64,000 nucleotides of DNA from Piscinibacter sp. XHJ-5. GTDB taxonomy: Bacteria > Pseudomonadota > Gammaproteobacteria > Burkholderiales > Burkholderiaceae_C. The notes beneath the pieces are model-generated. The model did not search any database. It had not been told where the DNA came from and was given only the letters and a program-made list of their open reading frames with translations. Below, in pieces: positions 16,012-28,398 of the stretch. Location of the stretch: positions 124,001 through 188,000 of the forward strand of contig NZ_CP123228.1 in the NCBI RefSeq assembly GCF_029855045.1, read 5' to 3'. The translations under genes were made by a program, and so were the position numbers. Numbering within the stretch: position 1 is the first letter of the stretch; each line of letters opens with the position of its first letter.

Positions 16012-16332
16012 ATGGCTTCAGCGACCGGTCACGGCCAACAGCATCCGATCAAGCTCTACCTGCTCGTGTGGGGGCTGCTCTTCGTGCTGAGCGCGATGTC
16101 GTACATGGTCGACTACCTGCACCTGCAGGGGCTGCTGCGCTGGAGCCTGATCATCATCTTCATGCTGCTGAAGGCCGGGCTCATCGTCGCCGTCTTCATG
16201 CACATGGCGTGGGAGCGGCTGGCGCTGATCTACGCGATCCTGCTGCCGCCCGGGGCGCTGATGGTGCTGGTGGGATTGATGTGGGCGGAGGCGGATTACA
16301 CCTTCCTCACGCGGCTGCTGTTCTTCCGCTGA
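16012..16332 (+). CDS. Cytochrome c oxidase subunit IV family protein
   Basis: A 106-residue protein with three predicted helices (about 12-32, 40-62 and 70-92) of the prokaryotic cytochrome C oxidase subunit IV/CyoD-like type, which assists assembly of the CuB site. The AFMLLKAGLIV-type block is seen as IIFMLLKAGLIVAVFMHM. The ATG at 16012 is chosen because it follows the coxP stop by seven bases. It ends the operon. Its stop is one base from the stop of the convergent slipin gene, leaving no room for a terminator. Confidence 0.88.
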   Translation: MASATGHGQQHPIKLYLLVWGLLFVLSAMSYMVDYLHLQGLLRWSLIIIFMLLKAGLIVAVFMHMAWERLALIYAILLPPGALMVLVGLMWAEADYTFLTRLLFFR

Positions 16333-16333
16333 C

Positions 16334-17098
16334 TCACTTGCGCCGCAAGGCATCGAGCAGCGGCCCCAGCACATCGACCGGCAGCGGAAACACGATCGTC
16401 GAGTTCTTGTCGGCCGCGATCACGGTCAGCGTCTCAAGGTAGCGCAACTGCAGCGCCTGCGGCTGCCTGGCCAGCACCTCGGCCGCCTCGGCCAGCTTGT
16501 GCGAAGCCTGGAGCTCGCCCTCGGCGTGAATCACCTTTGCCCGGCGCTCGCGCTCGGCTTCGGCCTGGCGTGCGATGGCGCGGATCATGGTGTCGTTCAG
16601 ATCCACGTGCTTGATCTCGACGTTGGTCACCTTGATGCCCCAGGTGTCGGTCTGCGCATCGAGGATCTTCTGGATGTCGAGGTTCAGGCGCTCGCGCTCC
16701 GACAGCATGTCATCGAGGTCATGCTTGCCCAGCACCGCGCGCAGCGTGGTCTGCGCGAGCTGGCTGGTCGCCTCGAGGAAGCGCTCGACCTGGATGATCG
16801 CCTTGGCCGGATCGACGACGCGGAAGTACAGCACCGCGTTGACCTTCACCGACACGTTGTCGCGCGAGATGACGTCCTGGCTCGGCACGTCGAGCACCAC
16901 GGTGCGCAGGCTCACCTTGACCATCTGCTGGATGCCCGGGACGATGATCACGAGCCCCGGGCCCTTCACCTTCCAGAAGCGGCCCAGCTGGAACACGACG
17001 CCCCGCTCGTACTCGCGCAGGATGCGCAAGGACGACGCCGCGATGATCAGCAGCAGCAACAGCGGCCCGGCCAGGCCGATTCCGTAGTCCATCCACAC
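16334..17098 (-). CDS. Slipin (stomatin/SPFH family membrane protein)
   Basis: A membrane-anchored SPFH protein of 254 residues: an N-terminal hydrophobic hairpin (about 6-25), the SPFH domain (about 30-190, [21 protein letters not shown] region) and a C-terminal coiled coil rich in [10 protein letters not shown]. Slipins form oligomeric rings in membrane microdomains and are the usual partner of NfeD proteases. The GTG at 17098 has GGAG seven bases upstream; the ATG two codons later (17092) is the alternative. It starts two bases after the nfeD stop, so the pair is one operon. It is convergent with the oxidase genes. Confidence 0.93.
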   Translation of the reverse strand: MWMDYGIGLAGPLLLLLIIAASSLRILREYERGVVFQLGRFWKVKGPGLVIIVPGIQQMVKVSLRTVVLDVPSQDVISRDNVSVKVNAVLYFRVVDPAKAIIQVERFLEATSQLAQTTLRAVLGKHDLDDMLSERERLNLDIQKILDAQTDTWGIKVTNVEIKHVDLNDTMIRAIARQAEAERERRAKVIHAEGELQASHKLAEAAEVLARQPQALQLRYLETLTVIAADKNSTIVFPLPVDVLGPLLDALRRK

Positions 17099-17100
17099 GA

Positions 17101-18498
17101 TCAGGCTCCTTCGGCGACAACCTCGGCCACGGCGGCGATCTCGAGTGTGGTCCCCAGCACCCGCACCACGCGGACCTGGGCGCCCGGGCGCAGGTCGCCG
17201 CTGCCGCGAACCTTCCAGTGCTCGCCCTGCACCAGCGCCCAGCCTTCGCCCCCCGCGTATTCGACGAGCTCGCCCCGCACTCCGACCAGCTGGGGCGCGC
17301 CGTGCGCCAGCGGCCGCTGGCGCGACTTCGCCGCCATGCCCGCCACCAGCAATACGAAAGCCGCGGAGCTCAGCGTCAGCACGGCGATCAGCCAGCCCGG
17401 CACGCCGAACCCCGGCGCATCGGTGTCGAACAACAGCACCGCACCGAAGGCGAACGCCGCGACGCCGCCCAGCCCCAGGGCGCCAAAGCTCGGCAGGAAG
17501 GCCTCTGCCACGAGAAAGGCGATGCCGAGCAGGATGAGCGCCAGTCCCGCGTAGTTGACCGGCAGCATCTGCAGCGCGAACAGCGCCAGCACCAGGCTGA
17601 TCGCGCCCACGACACCCGGCAGCACGAAGCCCGGATTCGAGAACTCGAACAGCAGCCCGTAGATGCCGACCAGCATCAGGATCAGCGCCAGGCTCGGCTC
17701 GGTGATCACCGAGAGCAGTCGGCTGCGCCAATCGGCATCGAAGGAGCTGACCGGCGCATCGCGGGTGGCCAGTCGCATGCGACCTCCCACCACAGGCACC
17801 TCACGGCCGTCGAGCTGGCGCAGCAGGTCGGGCACGTCGGCCGCGACAAGGTCGACGACCTTCATCGCGAGCGCATCGGCGGCGGACAGGCTCACCGATT
17901 CGCGAACCGCGCGCTCGGCCCATTCGGCATTCCGGCCGCGCAGCTGCGCGAGGCTGCGCAGATAGGCCGCCGCGTCGGCGATGCGCTTGGCGGTCATCGA
18001 ATCCGCGGGCGGCTCGGCCTGCGACGCACCCGATGCGGGACGTCCCGCCGGTGCGCCGTGCTCCGGCTGCGCGCCGCCGATGCCGATCGCCACCGGCGTG
18101 GCCGCGCCCAGGTTGGACGCCGGCGCCATCGCGGCGATGTGGCTGGCGTAGAGCAGATAGGTGCCGGCGCTGGCGGCGCGCGCCCCGTTCGGCGCGACGT
18201 AGGTGGCGACCGGGATGCTGGACGCCAGCACGTCCTTGATGATCTGGCGCATCGAGGTATCGAGGCCGCCCGGCGTGTCGATCTGCACCACGACGAGCTG
18301 CGCGTCGTGCTTGGCGGCCGCAGCAAGCGCGCGCTGCAGGTGGTGGGCGGTGGCCGGGCCGATCGCGCCGTCGACAGTGGTGACGACCACCGGGCGCCGG
18401 ACCTGCGCCGCTGGCGGCGACACAGCCGGCTCGCTGGCCCCGTGCGCCATCGGCGCCAGCAGGGCCATCGCGAGCAGCCATGTGCCGGCGGACCACAT
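17101..18498 (-). CDS. NfeD family membrane-bound serine protease
   Basis: Full-length NfeD protein of 465 residues. It has a signal peptide ([20 protein letters not shown]), a ClpP-like protease domain (about 40-240), a block of five or six transmembrane helices (about 255-385) and a C-terminal OB-fold NfeD domain (about 400-460). The ClpP domain has [19 protein letters not shown] and the serine region in [14 protein letters not shown]. The ATG at 18498 is chosen because it gives the signal peptide; in-frame sequence upstream does not look coding. Long NfeD proteins cleave hydrophobic C-termini of partner proteins such as stomatin; the slipin gene begins two bases after its stop. It is divergent from gdhA. 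Confidence 0.93.
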   Translation of the reverse strand: MWSAGTWLLAMALLAPMAHGASEPAVSPPAAQVRRPVVVTTVDGAIGPATAHHLQRALAAAAKHDAQLVVVQIDTPGGLDTSMRQIIKDVLASSIPVATYVAPNGARAASAGTYLLYASHIAAMAPASNLGAATPVAIGIGGAQPEHGAPAGRPASGASQAEPPADSMTAKRIADAAAYLRSLAQLRGRNAEWAERAVRESVSLSAADALAMKVVDLVAADVPDLLRQLDGREVPVVGGRMRLATRDAPVSSFDADWRSRLLSVITEPSLALILMLVGIYGLLFEFSNPGFVLPGVVGAISLVLALFALQMLPVNYAGLALILLGIAFLVAEAFLPSFGALGLGGVAAFAFGAVLLFDTDAPGFGVPGWLIAVLTLSSAAFVLLVAGMAAKSRQRPLAHGAPQLVGVRGELVEYAGGEGWALVQGEHWKVRGSGDLRPGAQVRVVRVLGTTLEIAAVAEVVAEGA

Positions 18499-18692
18499 GC
18501 GATCGATTCTAGGAGCCGGCGCCGCTCCATGTTCGGCTCGGTTCAAGCCATGCAAACCCTGCATGACGAATGGTGAAAAACTCGGCACGCTCGCGCCTAC
18601 AGTCTCGGCCCATGCAGGCGGCACACCCCCGGGCTCGTCACGAGCGGGTGCAAGGACATGCCGCCGCCTCGACTCATCGTGGAGACCCTTTC

Positions 18693-19964
18693 ATGAGCAA
18701 CCTGTCCTACATCACGCCCAGCGACACGAGTCCCTGGCACACCTACCTGTCACAGGTCGACCGTGTCGTGCCGTACCTCGGCCCGCTGGCCCGCTGGGCC
18801 GAGACGCTGAAGCGGCCGAAGCGCGCGCTGATCGTCGACGTGCCGATCGAGATGGACGACGGCAGCGTGCGGCACTTCGAGGGATTTCGCGTGCAGCACA
18901 ACCTGTCGCGCGGACCCGGCAAGGGCGGCGTGCGCTACCACCCCGACGTGACGCTGGAGGAAGTGATGGCGCTGTCGGCATGGATGACGATCAAGTGCGC
19001 CGGCGTCGGCCTGCCCTACGGCGGCGCCAAGGGCGGCATCCGCGTCGATCCGAAGCTGCTGTCGCAGAAGGAGCTGGAGCGCATGACGCGCCGCTACACC
19101 AGCGAGATCGGCATCATCATCGGCCCGCAGCGCGACATCCCGGCGCCGGACGTGAACACCAACGGCCAGATCATGGCCTGGATGATGGACACGTATTCGA
19201 TGAACACGGGCTCCACCGCGACCGGCGTCGTCACCGGCAAGCCGATCCACCTGGGCGGATCCCTGGGCCGCGTGAAGGCTACCGGCCGCGGCGTGTTCGT
19301 GACGGGCCGCGAAGCGGCACGGCGCCTGGGTCTCAAGCTCGACGGCGCGCGCGTCGCGGTGCAGGGCTTCGGCAACGTGGGCAGCGCGGCGGCCGAGCTG
19401 TTCGTCGGGGCCGGCGCCAAGATCGTCGCCGTGCAGGACCACACCGGCACCATCGCCAACCGCGACGGCTTCGACATGCAGGGCCTGATGGCCACGGTGC
19501 GCCGCGACGGCGGGGTGGGCAACTTCAAGGAGGCCGAGCGCATCGACGGCGAGGCGTTCTGGGACGTCGACTGCGACATCCTGATCCCCGCGGCACTGGA
19601 AGGCGTCATCACCGAGACCCGTGCCAAGCGCATCAAGGCCAAGCTCGTGCTCGAAGGCGCCAACGGCCCCACCCTGCCCGAGGCCGACGATGTGATGCGT
19701 GACCGCGGCATCCTGGTCGTGCCGGACGTGATCTGCAACGCCGGCGGCGTGACGGTGAGCTACTTCGAGTGGGTGCAGGACTTCTCGAGCTTCTTCTGGA
19801 GTGAGGACGAGATCAACGTGCGGCTCGACAAGATCATGGTCGACGCGCTGAAGAAGATCTGGGACACGGCCGACCACCACAAGATCACGCTGCGCACGGC
19901 GACCTTTGCGGTGGCGTGCGAGCGGATCCTGATTGCGCGCGAAGAGCGCGGCTTGTATCCCTGA
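18693..19964 (+). CDS. gdhA: Glutamate dehydrogenase
   Basis: Interconverts glutamate and 2-oxoglutarate plus ammonium with NAD(P) in the cytoplasm. At 423 residues it is the small hexameric type. The substrate region is [16 protein letters not shown] and [20 protein letters not shown], where the last lysine is catalytic. The Rossmann motif is [13 protein letters not shown]. The ATG at 18693 follows TGGAG. It links nitrogen metabolism with the put and hut pathways in this window, which both yield glutamate. It is convergent with ubiA, whose stop lies six bases away. The coenzyme preference cannot be read with certainty. Confidence 0.95.
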   Translation: MSNLSYITPSDTSPWHTYLSQVDRVVPYLGPLARWAETLKRPKRALIVDVPIEMDDGSVRHFEGFRVQHNLSRGPGKGGVRYHPDVTLEEVMALSAWMTIKCAGVGLPYGGAKGGIRVDPKLLSQKELERMTRRYTSEIGIIIGPQRDIPAPDVNTNGQIMAWMMDTYSMNTGSTATGVVTGKPIHLGGSLGRVKATGRGVFVTGREAARRLGLKLDGARVAVQGFGNVGSAAAELFVGAGAKIVAVQDHTGTIANRDGFDMQGLMATVRRDGGVGNFKEAERIDGEAFWDVDCDILIPAALEGVITETRAKRIKAKLVLEGANGPTLPEADDVMRDRGILVVPDVICNAGGVTVSYFEWVQDFSSFFWSEDEINVRLDKIMVDALKKIWDTADHHKITLRTATFAVACERILIAREERGLYP

Positions 19965-19970
19965 TGGTCG

Positions 19971-20849
19971 TCAACGCAGGGCGTGGTCGACGACCACGCC
20001 GGCGAACACCGCGAACCCAAGCCAATGGTTCAGCCGGAAGGCGCGGAAGCATCCGTCGCGCGAGCGGGTCCGTATCAGCGTGAAGTGCCACGCCGCGACT
20101 GCGCCGCCGACCGCGAGTCCCGCGTAGTACGGCCATTCGAAGCGCAGCTGCAAGCCCAGCGCAGCCCAGATCGCGAGATAGATTCCGTAGAACAGCATCA
20201 CGCCCGCCACGTCGAAGCGGCCGAGCGTGATGGCCGATGTCTTGAGGCCGATCTTGACGTCGTCGTCGCGATCAACCATCGCGTACTCGGTGTCGTAGGC
20301 GAGCACCCAGAACAGATTGCCGATGAGCAGCCACCACGCGAGCGCCGGCACTTGGCCCTGCACCGCGGCGAAGGCCATCGGGATGCCGAAGCTGAAGGCG
20401 ACGCCGAGCACCGCCTGCGGCATCGAGAAGAAGCGCTTGGTGAACGGGTAGAAGACGCTGACAGCCAGCGCCACAAAGCTCCATGCGATGGTGGTCGCAT
20501 TGGTGGTCAGCACCAGCCCGAAGGCGGCGAGCGCGAGCGCGGCGCCCAGCAGCAGTGCTTCCTTCGGACTCACCGCGCCGCTGGTCACGGGGCGCATCGC
20601 CGTGCGCTTCACGTGCTTGTCGAAATCCCGGTCGGCGACGTCGTTGACGGCGCAGCCGGCGCTACGCATCAGGAAGGTGCCGAGCACGAAGACGACCAGC
20701 AGGTGCCAGCCGGGAAAGCCCCGCGCCGCGATCCACAATGCAGCGAGCGTCGGCCACAGCAGCAGCCACGTGCCGGCCGGGCGATCCCAGCGGATCAGGT
20801 TGAGGTACAGCGCCATGCGCGAGGACGGTGCAGCAGCGGACGTCGACAT
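19971..20849 (-). CDS. ubiA: UbiA, 4-hydroxybenzoate polyprenyltransferase
   Basis: Attaches the polyprenyl tail to 4-hydroxybenzoate in ubiquinone synthesis; an inner-membrane enzyme with about nine helices. The 292 residues hold both Asp-rich motifs: NDVADRDFD, and [12 protein letters not shown], which bind the prenyl diphosphate through Mg2+. The ATG at 20849 gives the family N-terminus ([21 protein letters not shown]); sequence upstream in frame is not protein-like. It stands alone, convergent with gdhA. Confidence 0.95.
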   Translation of the reverse strand: MSTSAAAPSSRMALYLNLIRWDRPAGTWLLLWPTLAALWIAARGFPGWHLLVVFVLGTFLMRSAGCAVNDVADRDFDKHVKRTAMRPVTSGAVSPKEALLLGAALALAAFGLVLTTNATTIAWSFVALAVSVFYPFTKRFFSMPQAVLGVAFSFGIPMAFAAVQGQVPALAWWLLIGNLFWVLAYDTEYAMVDRDDDVKIGLKTSAITLGRFDVAGVMLFYGIYLAIWAALGLQLRFEWPYYAGLAVGGAVAAWHFTLIRTRSRDGCFRAFRLNHWLGFAVFAGVVVDHALR

Positions 20850-20928
20850 GGTCCGGATTGTCTCGCTTCGCGCGCAGCGGTGGCCGCACGCAAGTGCTGC
20901 GACCAGAGGCTGCGATGAGCGCCCAGGC

Positions 20929-23900
20929 TCAAGGACCCGACACGACCGGGCACACCGGCGGCTTGGCGGGCAGGCTGTGCGAAAACCCCTTGTCATTGGT
21001 GGCCACTTCCGTCCGCTTGACGATCTCGCCGTCCTGGACGTTGAAGCTCCCCGCTGCGTTGGGCTTGACGACATATGCGAGGACGTTCTGCTGCGCCGGG
21101 GCCGGCAGTTCGTACAGGCGATTCTGGTACGTGTACACCGAGCCGCCGGCCTTCTCGTCGCAGCGCGGTTCGCCGGGCGTGTAGGCGCCGCTCAGTTCGA
21201 CCGAATAGTTGATGCAGCCTTGGGGAGGGCACGAATGGTATGTGTCGAGCTCATCGGCGCCTGGGCATGCGGGGTCGCCGGGGCAGCTGCCAATCGGTGC
21301 GACGCCTCGTGCGTTGTCCGCATCCTGCATGACGTAGAAGTACAGCATCCCGATGTCCCGGTCGTACCAGTACTTGGTGAAGCTGGCGGGAGTCCCGTCG
21401 GCGTTCGTCACCTCGGACAACGAGGAGGCCGCCGTGAGGGTGCTCACGGGGTAGATGCACTGGCGCGTCGCCGCATCGAGGGTCGACGGCGGTGGGCAGC
21501 TGCCGTCAGCCGGAGCGGGCGTGACGCCGTGGGCCGGGCAACCGGTCGCACCGAAGTTCTGCGTCGGATTCTGATGGTCGAGGTTGTGGCAGAACTCGCC
21601 ATTGAAGCGGTTCTGCAGCTGGTTGTAGAAGGGCTGCAGCAGGGGGTTGTTGAAGCTCACCCCGTTGCCTCCCCATGACTTGTAGCCGCGCCGGATGGTG
21701 AAGCTGCCTGTCGGCGTGGCGCCGCCCGCGTCGGTGTAGCAGATGCCGATGCGCACGTAGAACGGGCGCGACGCCATGTCAGGCTTGACCGCGTCGGTGA
21801 AGCCCACCCGCACGATGCTCGGAATGCCCGCAGGGCCGGCCACGACGCCCGGCACGCTCGATGGGAATGCCTTCAGCACCGAATAGCCGAAGCCGCTCGT
21901 GACCTTGGGTTCCCAAATGCCCTGGCCGTTGCGGCCGAACAGGGTCATCGACTGGTGCTTGCCGTAGTCGAGCGAGTCCTTGAAGAAGCTGAGGTCCTGC
22001 CAGTTCTGCCCCGCCGGGCCCCCCGGCCACAGGGCCTCGAACTCCAGGGTCGCCATGTTGCCCGGTGAGATGAGCGACGTCGCCCGGCCCTCGAACTGCT
22101 GGTCCTGTTGCCCGGCAGACAGGCACTCGTCGACGGAATTCGACGACGCGTTGAAAGGGAGATTGTTCAGCGAGATGGGGAAGGAGCCGGGCACTGGATT
22201 GCCGGATGCGTCGACCACCTTGAAGCCGGTGAGCGAACCATCCAGATCGATCAGCGCGGTGTTCTGGTCTCCGTCGCGGAAGTCGCCGAGGTTGACCTTC
22301 GAGGTGTAGATCTGATGCCGCAGATCGACGTTGTGGAACCGCAGGCCCTTCACCGTCGTGGCGGTCGGATAGGCACTCTGGTTGTTCTGGAACCAGCCCA
22401 GCGCGGCATCGCCCTCGTATCCCGTCGTACCAGGATGGGGGTAGGCCACGTAGGCTGCGAGATGGTCGCGATCGTCCTTGGTGAGCAGCGGTGACGGGTC
22501 CCGCAAGAAGTTGACGAAGCGCGTGTCGACGATGCGCACCGGGCCGTCGTAGATCATGTAGCCGGCCGAGTTCCAGCGCGGCGTCTGGTAGCCCTTCTCC
22601 ATGATTTCGTTCGCCAGCGGCTGCAGATCGACGCAACCGGGACCATCGCCGAGGCTGGTGCTCGGGCATGGTCCCCAGCGGTCGACGTTGTTGGCGCTGA
22701 CACCGACCACGACCGAGTCCTTCAGCAAAGCCCAGACCCCCGGCGCGTTGCCGTCGTTGCCTCCGGAGCTGACCAGGGTGACGCTATCGCGGTTGGTGGC
22801 GAAGCGACCGTTCTCGACCACGGACCACATGGGTCGCATCCAAACCCCGCGGTTGCGGTTGCGTGTCGCGGTGAGCCCGCTGAAGCGACCGATGACATTG
22901 ACCGAGGTCGGCTCCGCCGTGCTCAGGCCCCCGACCGTGGGGAACAGCTGGTCCGACACCGTGCCGAAATGGCCTTCGCTGAACAAGCCGTCGTAGCACG
23001 CATGCACGCGGTTGTTCACGAACCTGCCGCTCGGATCGAACTTCCGAGCGCCCGTCGACCCATCCGGCGGCGGCACATACCAGTACCCCTTGCCGACGCC
23101 CTGGCAGCCGCCGATCGAATTGCCCTGCAGCTTTGCCGATGGATGGGTGATCCAGAACCCACTGGCCGGCTCGATATAGAAGTGATCCGTCGCGCACGGG
23201 GCCGGGCCGACCAGGTCGACTCGGCCGTCGCCGATCCCGCTGCGCACGAAACAGGCGCTGTGCGTCGGATTGCCCTGGCTGTCGGTGTTGACGACATTGA
23301 ACGCCGAGTAGCCGTTCTCACGCGCGAGGTTGTCGCCTTCCCAGAAGTTCCTGGGCGAGCCGTCGGTCGTCCTGGCCACGGAGTCGGCAATGCCGAAATG
23401 GTGGCTCATCGCGCCCAGACCCAGATTGCCGACGTAGGCCGTGTCGATCTCGTTGCCCATCTCCTGGTAGAAGAGATGCCCGACCGCGCGCGCACAGACG
23501 TTGTAGCTGATCGTGAGGTTGCTTGTGGCGTGCACCGCGACGCACTTGTTGTAGCTGTGGTGGATGCTGTTGGATTCGATGACCGGCTCGTTGCGCACGT
23601 CGCCGGCCATGTGGAAGTGGATGGGGTATGCCCCCAGCCTTTCCTTGCCGAACTTCTCGAACTCCACGCCACGCACCCTGACCGCGTCGAAGCCGGCGCA
23701 CAGACGCATGTCGCCGCCCCAGTGCAGGCGTGTGTCGTGCGCGGCGATGGCCGGATCGGGCGTCTGCGCGGTCAGGCGGATGTTGCGCGACACGAGTCCG
23801 ACCTCCGCGCGCTCGTCGACCCCGAAGTTTCTCGTGCTGTCCGCGCCGAAGCCATCTGGCCCTGGTACGCCCGGGTCCTGGCTGCCGAAGTGATAGTGCC

Positions 23901-25023
23901 GCAGCGGCTGACGCAAGGTGACGACGCTGCCTTGGACCGCAGGTGCGACGCTCGCGATCTGCACGAACTCGGTTTCGAAGGGACTGAAGCTGGAGGTGGC
24001 GATGGTGATCCAGTCGCCCGCCTTCCACGGGTTCGAGCCCTTGCTCACGTCGCGCGCGAGGAAGATCCTGGCTTCGCCGCCGGCATCCACCGGTGCGCCG
24101 ATTCCCTTGTCGGTAGCCTGATACGCCGGCGGCCCTGCCGGCTTGGCGAGATGCGTCCAGCTGACGCCGTCGGGGGCGCTGGCAACGCCGCGCGCGCCGT
24201 GCATCAGCAGTTGGCCGCCGGCGGTGACGACGATGCCCTTGTCGGCCGCCTCGCAGGTGTGTGCTCCCAGGGACGGCGGTGGCGTGGTCGGCCCTTCGCC
24301 GACGAAGCGCAAGGTCAGCGTGTGGTCCGGGTCGTCGGTGCCGATGGGGCAGCTCTCACTGCCGGCCTGCACCAGGCCCGAAACGGTGAGCGAGGCGAGA
24401 TCCACGCTGCGCGTCTCGTCCAGCAGGTACAGCACTCCTGCGGCCTTGACCGTCACCCGGCCGAGCGCATCCGCGCCGGTGAAATCACGGTCCACGTGTG
24501 CCGACTCACAGGCCAGACCGGGGCCGATCTCGACGTCGCCATTGGGCGCTCGACAGCTCGACAGCGGTTGCGTCGCGGCGCGCAGGTCGGCGTCGCTCTG
24601 TGCGCAGCTGCCCACCAGCTGTGAGGAGCGCACGCGCAGCGTCAGTTCGTGGCGCGTCGCGTGCGGTTCATCGTCGATGTCGGCGGCGACCAGCGTGATC
24701 GGGTACGTGCCGGCGTGGCTTTCGTGCGGGTTCAGCTCGAGAGTGGCCGTGCCGTCGCCGTGGTCGGTGATTCGAGCGAACGCCGGCAGGTTCTCGGCCT
24801 CGAAGCTCACCGGTGCGCCTTCGGGGTCGCTGGCCCGGATGGTGACCGAGGTGATCTGCCCGGTGAGTGCCACTGCATGGAGCGGTGCGACGATGACCGG
24901 CGGCCGATCTGCGCCTGCCGAGCAGGCTGCGACCATGGCCACCACGACGCTCAGGATCCCCAGCAGCCGCCGACCTGATCCGTGGTTGTTCCGGGCCGGT
25001 ATACAAGCGATGGATCGATTCAT
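20929..25023 (-). CDS. Large lipoprotein with G8 domain and CEMIP/TMEM2-like beta-helix
   Basis: A 1364-residue exported protein. A lipoprotein signal ends in VAAC with C34 as lipidated residue. A cadherin/Ig-like fold follows at about 41-130. A G8-like domain (about 190-400) ends in the pattern [21 protein letters not shown] and [15 protein letters not shown] right-handed beta-helix (about 400-900) holds PIHFHMAGD (H469, H471, D475) and [12 protein letters not shown] (487-498). These last blocks closely resemble the animal hyaluronan-binding/degrading proteins CEMIP (KIAA1199) and TMEM2. A Cys-rich C-terminus contains a YHSCPPQGC segment. The ATG at 25023 has GGGAG nine bases upstream; a GTG 18 bases earlier is possible. 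A surface polysaccharide-binding or -cleaving role is inferred. Confidence 0.8.
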   Translation of the reverse strand: MNRSIACIPARNNHGSGRRLLGILSVVVAMVAACSAGADRPPVIVAPLHAVALTGQITSVTIRASDPEGAPVSFEAENLPAFARITDHGDGTATLELNPHESHAGTYPITLVAADIDDEPHATRHELTLRVRSSQLVGSCAQSDADLRAATQPLSSCRAPNGDVEIGPGLACESAHVDRDFTGADALGRVTVKAAGVLYLLDETRSVDLASLTVSGLVQAGSESCPIGTDDPDHTLTLRFVGEGPTTPPPSLGAHTCEAADKGIVVTAGGQLLMHGARGVASAPDGVSWTHLAKPAGPPAYQATDKGIGAPVDAGGEARIFLARDVSKGSNPWKAGDWITIATSSFSPFETEFVQIASVAPAVQGSVVTLRQPLRHYHFGSQDPGVPGPDGFGADSTRNFGVDERAEVGLVSRNIRLTAQTPDPAIAAHDTRLHWGGDMRLCAGFDAVRVRGVEFEKFGKERLGAYPIHFHMAGDVRNEPVIESNSIHHSYNKCVAVHATSNLTISYNVCARAVGHLFYQEMGNEIDTAYVGNLGLGAMSHHFGIADSVARTTDGSPRNFWEGDNLARENGYSAFNVVNTDSQGNPTHSACFVRSGIGDGRVDLVGPAPCATDHFYIEPASGFWITHPSAKLQGNSIGGCQGVGKGYWYVPPPDGSTGARKFDPSGRFVNNRVHACYDGLFSEGHFGTVSDQLFPTVGGLSTAEPTSVNVIGRFSGLTATRNRNRGVWMRPMWSVVENGRFATNRDSVTLVSSGGNDGNAPGVWALLKDSVVVGVSANNVDRWGPCPSTSLGDGPGCVDLQPLANEIMEKGYQTPRWNSAGYMIYDGPVRIVDTRFVNFLRDPSPLLTKDDRDHLAAYVAYPHPGTTGYEGDAALGWFQNNQSAYPTATTVKGLRFHNVDLRHQIYTSKVNLGDFRDGDQNTALIDLDGSLTGFKVVDASGNPVPGSFPISLNNLPFNASSNSVDECLSAGQQDQQFEGRATSLISPGNMATLEFEALWPGGPAGQNWQDLSFFKDSLDYGKHQSMTLFGRNGQGIWEPKVTSGFGYSVLKAFPSSVPGVVAGPAGIPSIVRVGFTDAVKPDMASRPFYVRIGICYTDAGGATPTGSFTIRRGYKSWGGNGVSFNNPLLQPFYNQLQNRFNGEFCHNLDHQNPTQNFGATGCPAHGVTPAPADGSCPPPSTLDAATRQCIYPVSTLTAASSLSEVTNADGTPASFTKYWYDRDIGMLYFYVMQDADNARGVAPIGSCPGDPACPGADELDTYHSCPPQGCINYSVELSGAYTPGEPRCDEKAGGSVYTYQNRLYELPAPAQQNVLAYVVKPNAAGSFNVQDGEIVKRTEVATNDKGFSHSLPAKPPVCPVVSGP

Positions 25024-25213
25024 GCTGGCCCACTCCCGCACGCAAGGTTTGCCACACCTTGCGATGTCCCATTGCGATGCTCGAGCGCAACAGGCCGACG
25101 GCCCCGCGGCGGATCTCGCCGTGTACTGCGCTCAGAGGCAGTAGGCGCGCGACCGAATGACGAGTGGTGACTGATTCGTGACGATTCGGATGCCGGGCGT
25201 GGGGCGCGCCGGC

Positions 25214-26827
<1,614 letters not shown>

Positions 26828-26893
26828 GGAGCTGCAGCCTGCACAGACCGGCTGCCGGGTGAAAGAGCCTCGATTATCGAGGACACTCGCCCG

Positions 26894-27778
26894 ATGCCGG
26901 AGCTGCCCGACATCACCGTCTACATCGAACGGCTGGATGCCAGGATCCGTGGCGACACGCTGCAGCGGGTGCGGGTGCTCAATCCCTTCCTGCTGCGCAC
27001 GGCGGTGCCGCCGATCACGCAGGCCGAAGGCAGGCGCGTGATCGGCATCGAGCGGCTCGGCAAGCGCATCGTGCTCGCGCTGGAGGGCGGCCTCTTCCTC
27101 GTCATCCACCTGATGATCGCCGGCCGCCTGCGCTGGCTGGCGGCCGGCGCCAAGCCGCCGGGAAGGATCGCGCTGGCGACCTTCGAGTTCGGCGGGGGCA
27201 CGCTGCTCCTCACCGAGGCCGGCACGCAGCGTCGGGCCTCGCTGCACCTGCTGCCCGACCGGGCCGCGCTGGAAGCGATGGACCCCGGCGGCATCGACGT
27301 GATGAGCGCCGACCTGGCGGCCTTCGCCGCGCGGCTGCAGGCCGAGAACCACACGCTCAAGCGCTCGCTGACCAATCCGCGGCTCTTCAGCGGCATCGGC
27401 AACGCCTATTCCGACGAGATCCTGCACCGGGCACGTCTGTCGCCGGTGACGCTCACGCGCTCGCTGGACGCCGAGTCGACCCGGCGCCTGTTCGACGCGA
27501 CCCGCGAGGTGATGGCCGAGTGGATCGAGCGGCTGCGCAGCGAGGCGGGCGACTGGCCGGACAAGGTGACGGCCTTCCATCCGAAGATGGCCGTGCACGG
27601 CCGGTTCGGCCAGCCGTGCCCCGTGTGCGGCTCGCCGGTGCAGCGCATCGTGCACGCCGACAACGAGACGAACTACTGCGCGCGCTGCCAGACGGGCGGC
27701 AAGCTGCTGGCGGACCGGGCGCTGTCGCGGCTGCTCAAGGCGAGCTGGCCGAAGCACATCGACGATCTCGAGAAGTAG
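26894..27778 (+). CDS. Fpg/Nei family DNA glycosylase, divergent subfamily
   Basis: Removes oxidised bases and nicks the abasic site. The 294-residue protein begins MPELPDITVYIERL, giving the catalytic Pro after Met removal and the adjacent Glu; the lysine of LGKRIVLAL and the H2TH block NPRLFSGIGNAYSDEILH are present. The zinc finger reads CPVCGSPVQRIVHADNETNYCARCQ in two Cys pairs. In standard Fpg the finger carries an Arg that contacts the phosphate; here that place appears to be Asn (NETNYC). Together with PELPD this marks a separate subfamily from MutM, so the substrate may differ. The ATG at 26894 is fixed by the conserved N-terminus. Confidence 0.9.
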   Translation: MPELPDITVYIERLDARIRGDTLQRVRVLNPFLLRTAVPPITQAEGRRVIGIERLGKRIVLALEGGLFLVIHLMIAGRLRWLAAGAKPPGRIALATFEFGGGTLLLTEAGTQRRASLHLLPDRAALEAMDPGGIDVMSADLAAFAARLQAENHTLKRSLTNPRLFSGIGNAYSDEILHRARLSPVTLTRSLDAESTRRLFDATREVMAEWIERLRSEAGDWPDKVTAFHPKMAVHGRFGQPCPVCGSPVQRIVHADNETNYCARCQTGGKLLADRALSRLLKASWPKHIDDLEK

Positions 27779-28390
27779 TCAGCCCGCCGGCTCGTCGATG
27801 AACGGGCGCACCACCTTCAGCAGCCGCTCGACGTATTCGTCCTTCTCGCCCACCGGCGCCGCGTAGTGCAGCGCGCTCGCCGCGGTCTCGAAGCCCGCGC
27901 GCTTGGCCATCATCCAGGCGGCCAGGTACTGCGACGCAAGGCAGCCGCCGGCCGTTGCGATGGGTCCCTTGGCGTGGAAAGGTGCATCGACCACGCGCAC
28001 GCCCGCCTGCACCACCCACGGCTTGGTGGTGAGGTCGGTGCACGCGGGCATGTCGGCCAGCAGTCCGAGGCGTGCCAGCAGCAGCGTGCCGGAGCACTGG
28101 GCCGCGATGAGCTGGCGCAGCGGATCGAGCTGCAGGCGGTCGAGCAGCGCGCTGTTCTCGGCGATGGCGCGGGTGTAGATGCCGCTGCCGAAGATCACCG
28201 CGTCGGCCTCGTTGGCGAACTCGAGCGTCTGCTGCGCTTCGACGACGACACCGTTCATCGAGGTGACATGCGAGCTGGGACTCGCGATCTCCGCTTTCCA
28301 GCCGTCGGCCTTCAGGCGGTTCAGCAGTCCCAGTGCGATGAAGGAATCGAGCTCGTTGAAGCCGTCGAAGGTCAGGATGGCGATGCGCAT
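27779..28390 (-). CDS. DJ-1/PfpI family protein
   Basis: A 203-residue single-domain protein of the DJ-1/PfpI superfamily with an acidic residue after the first strand (FDGFNELDSF) and the nucleophile cysteine in AAQCSGTLLLA. The family includes glyoxalase III, isonitrile hydratase and the N-terminal domains of GATase1-like AraC proteins; the sequence does not settle which applies. The ATG is at 28390. It follows dps by eight bases on the same strand, so the two are likely co-transcribed below oxyR, fitting a stress or carbonyl-detoxification role. This last point is inference. Confidence 0.9.
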   Translation of the reverse strand: MRIAILTFDGFNELDSFIALGLLNRLKADGWKAEIASPSSHVTSMNGVVVEAQQTLEFANEADAVIFGSGIYTRAIAENSALLDRLQLDPLRQLIAAQCSGTLLLARLGLLADMPACTDLTTKPWVVQAGVRVVDAPFHAKGPIATAGGCLASQYLAAWMMAKRAGFETAASALHYAAPVGEKDEYVERLLKVVRPFIDEPAG

Positions 28391-28398
28391 GGAGACGA

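Noticed and set aside
22969..24624. A 551-codon open frame opposite the G8 lipoprotein
   Set aside because: No recognisable domain and no ribosome site; the minus-strand reading has clear domains and a lipoprotein signal.
25192..25213. GC-rich stem at the prfC 3' end
   Set aside because: It needs a bulge and has no U-run, and such stems are frequent by chance at this GC content.
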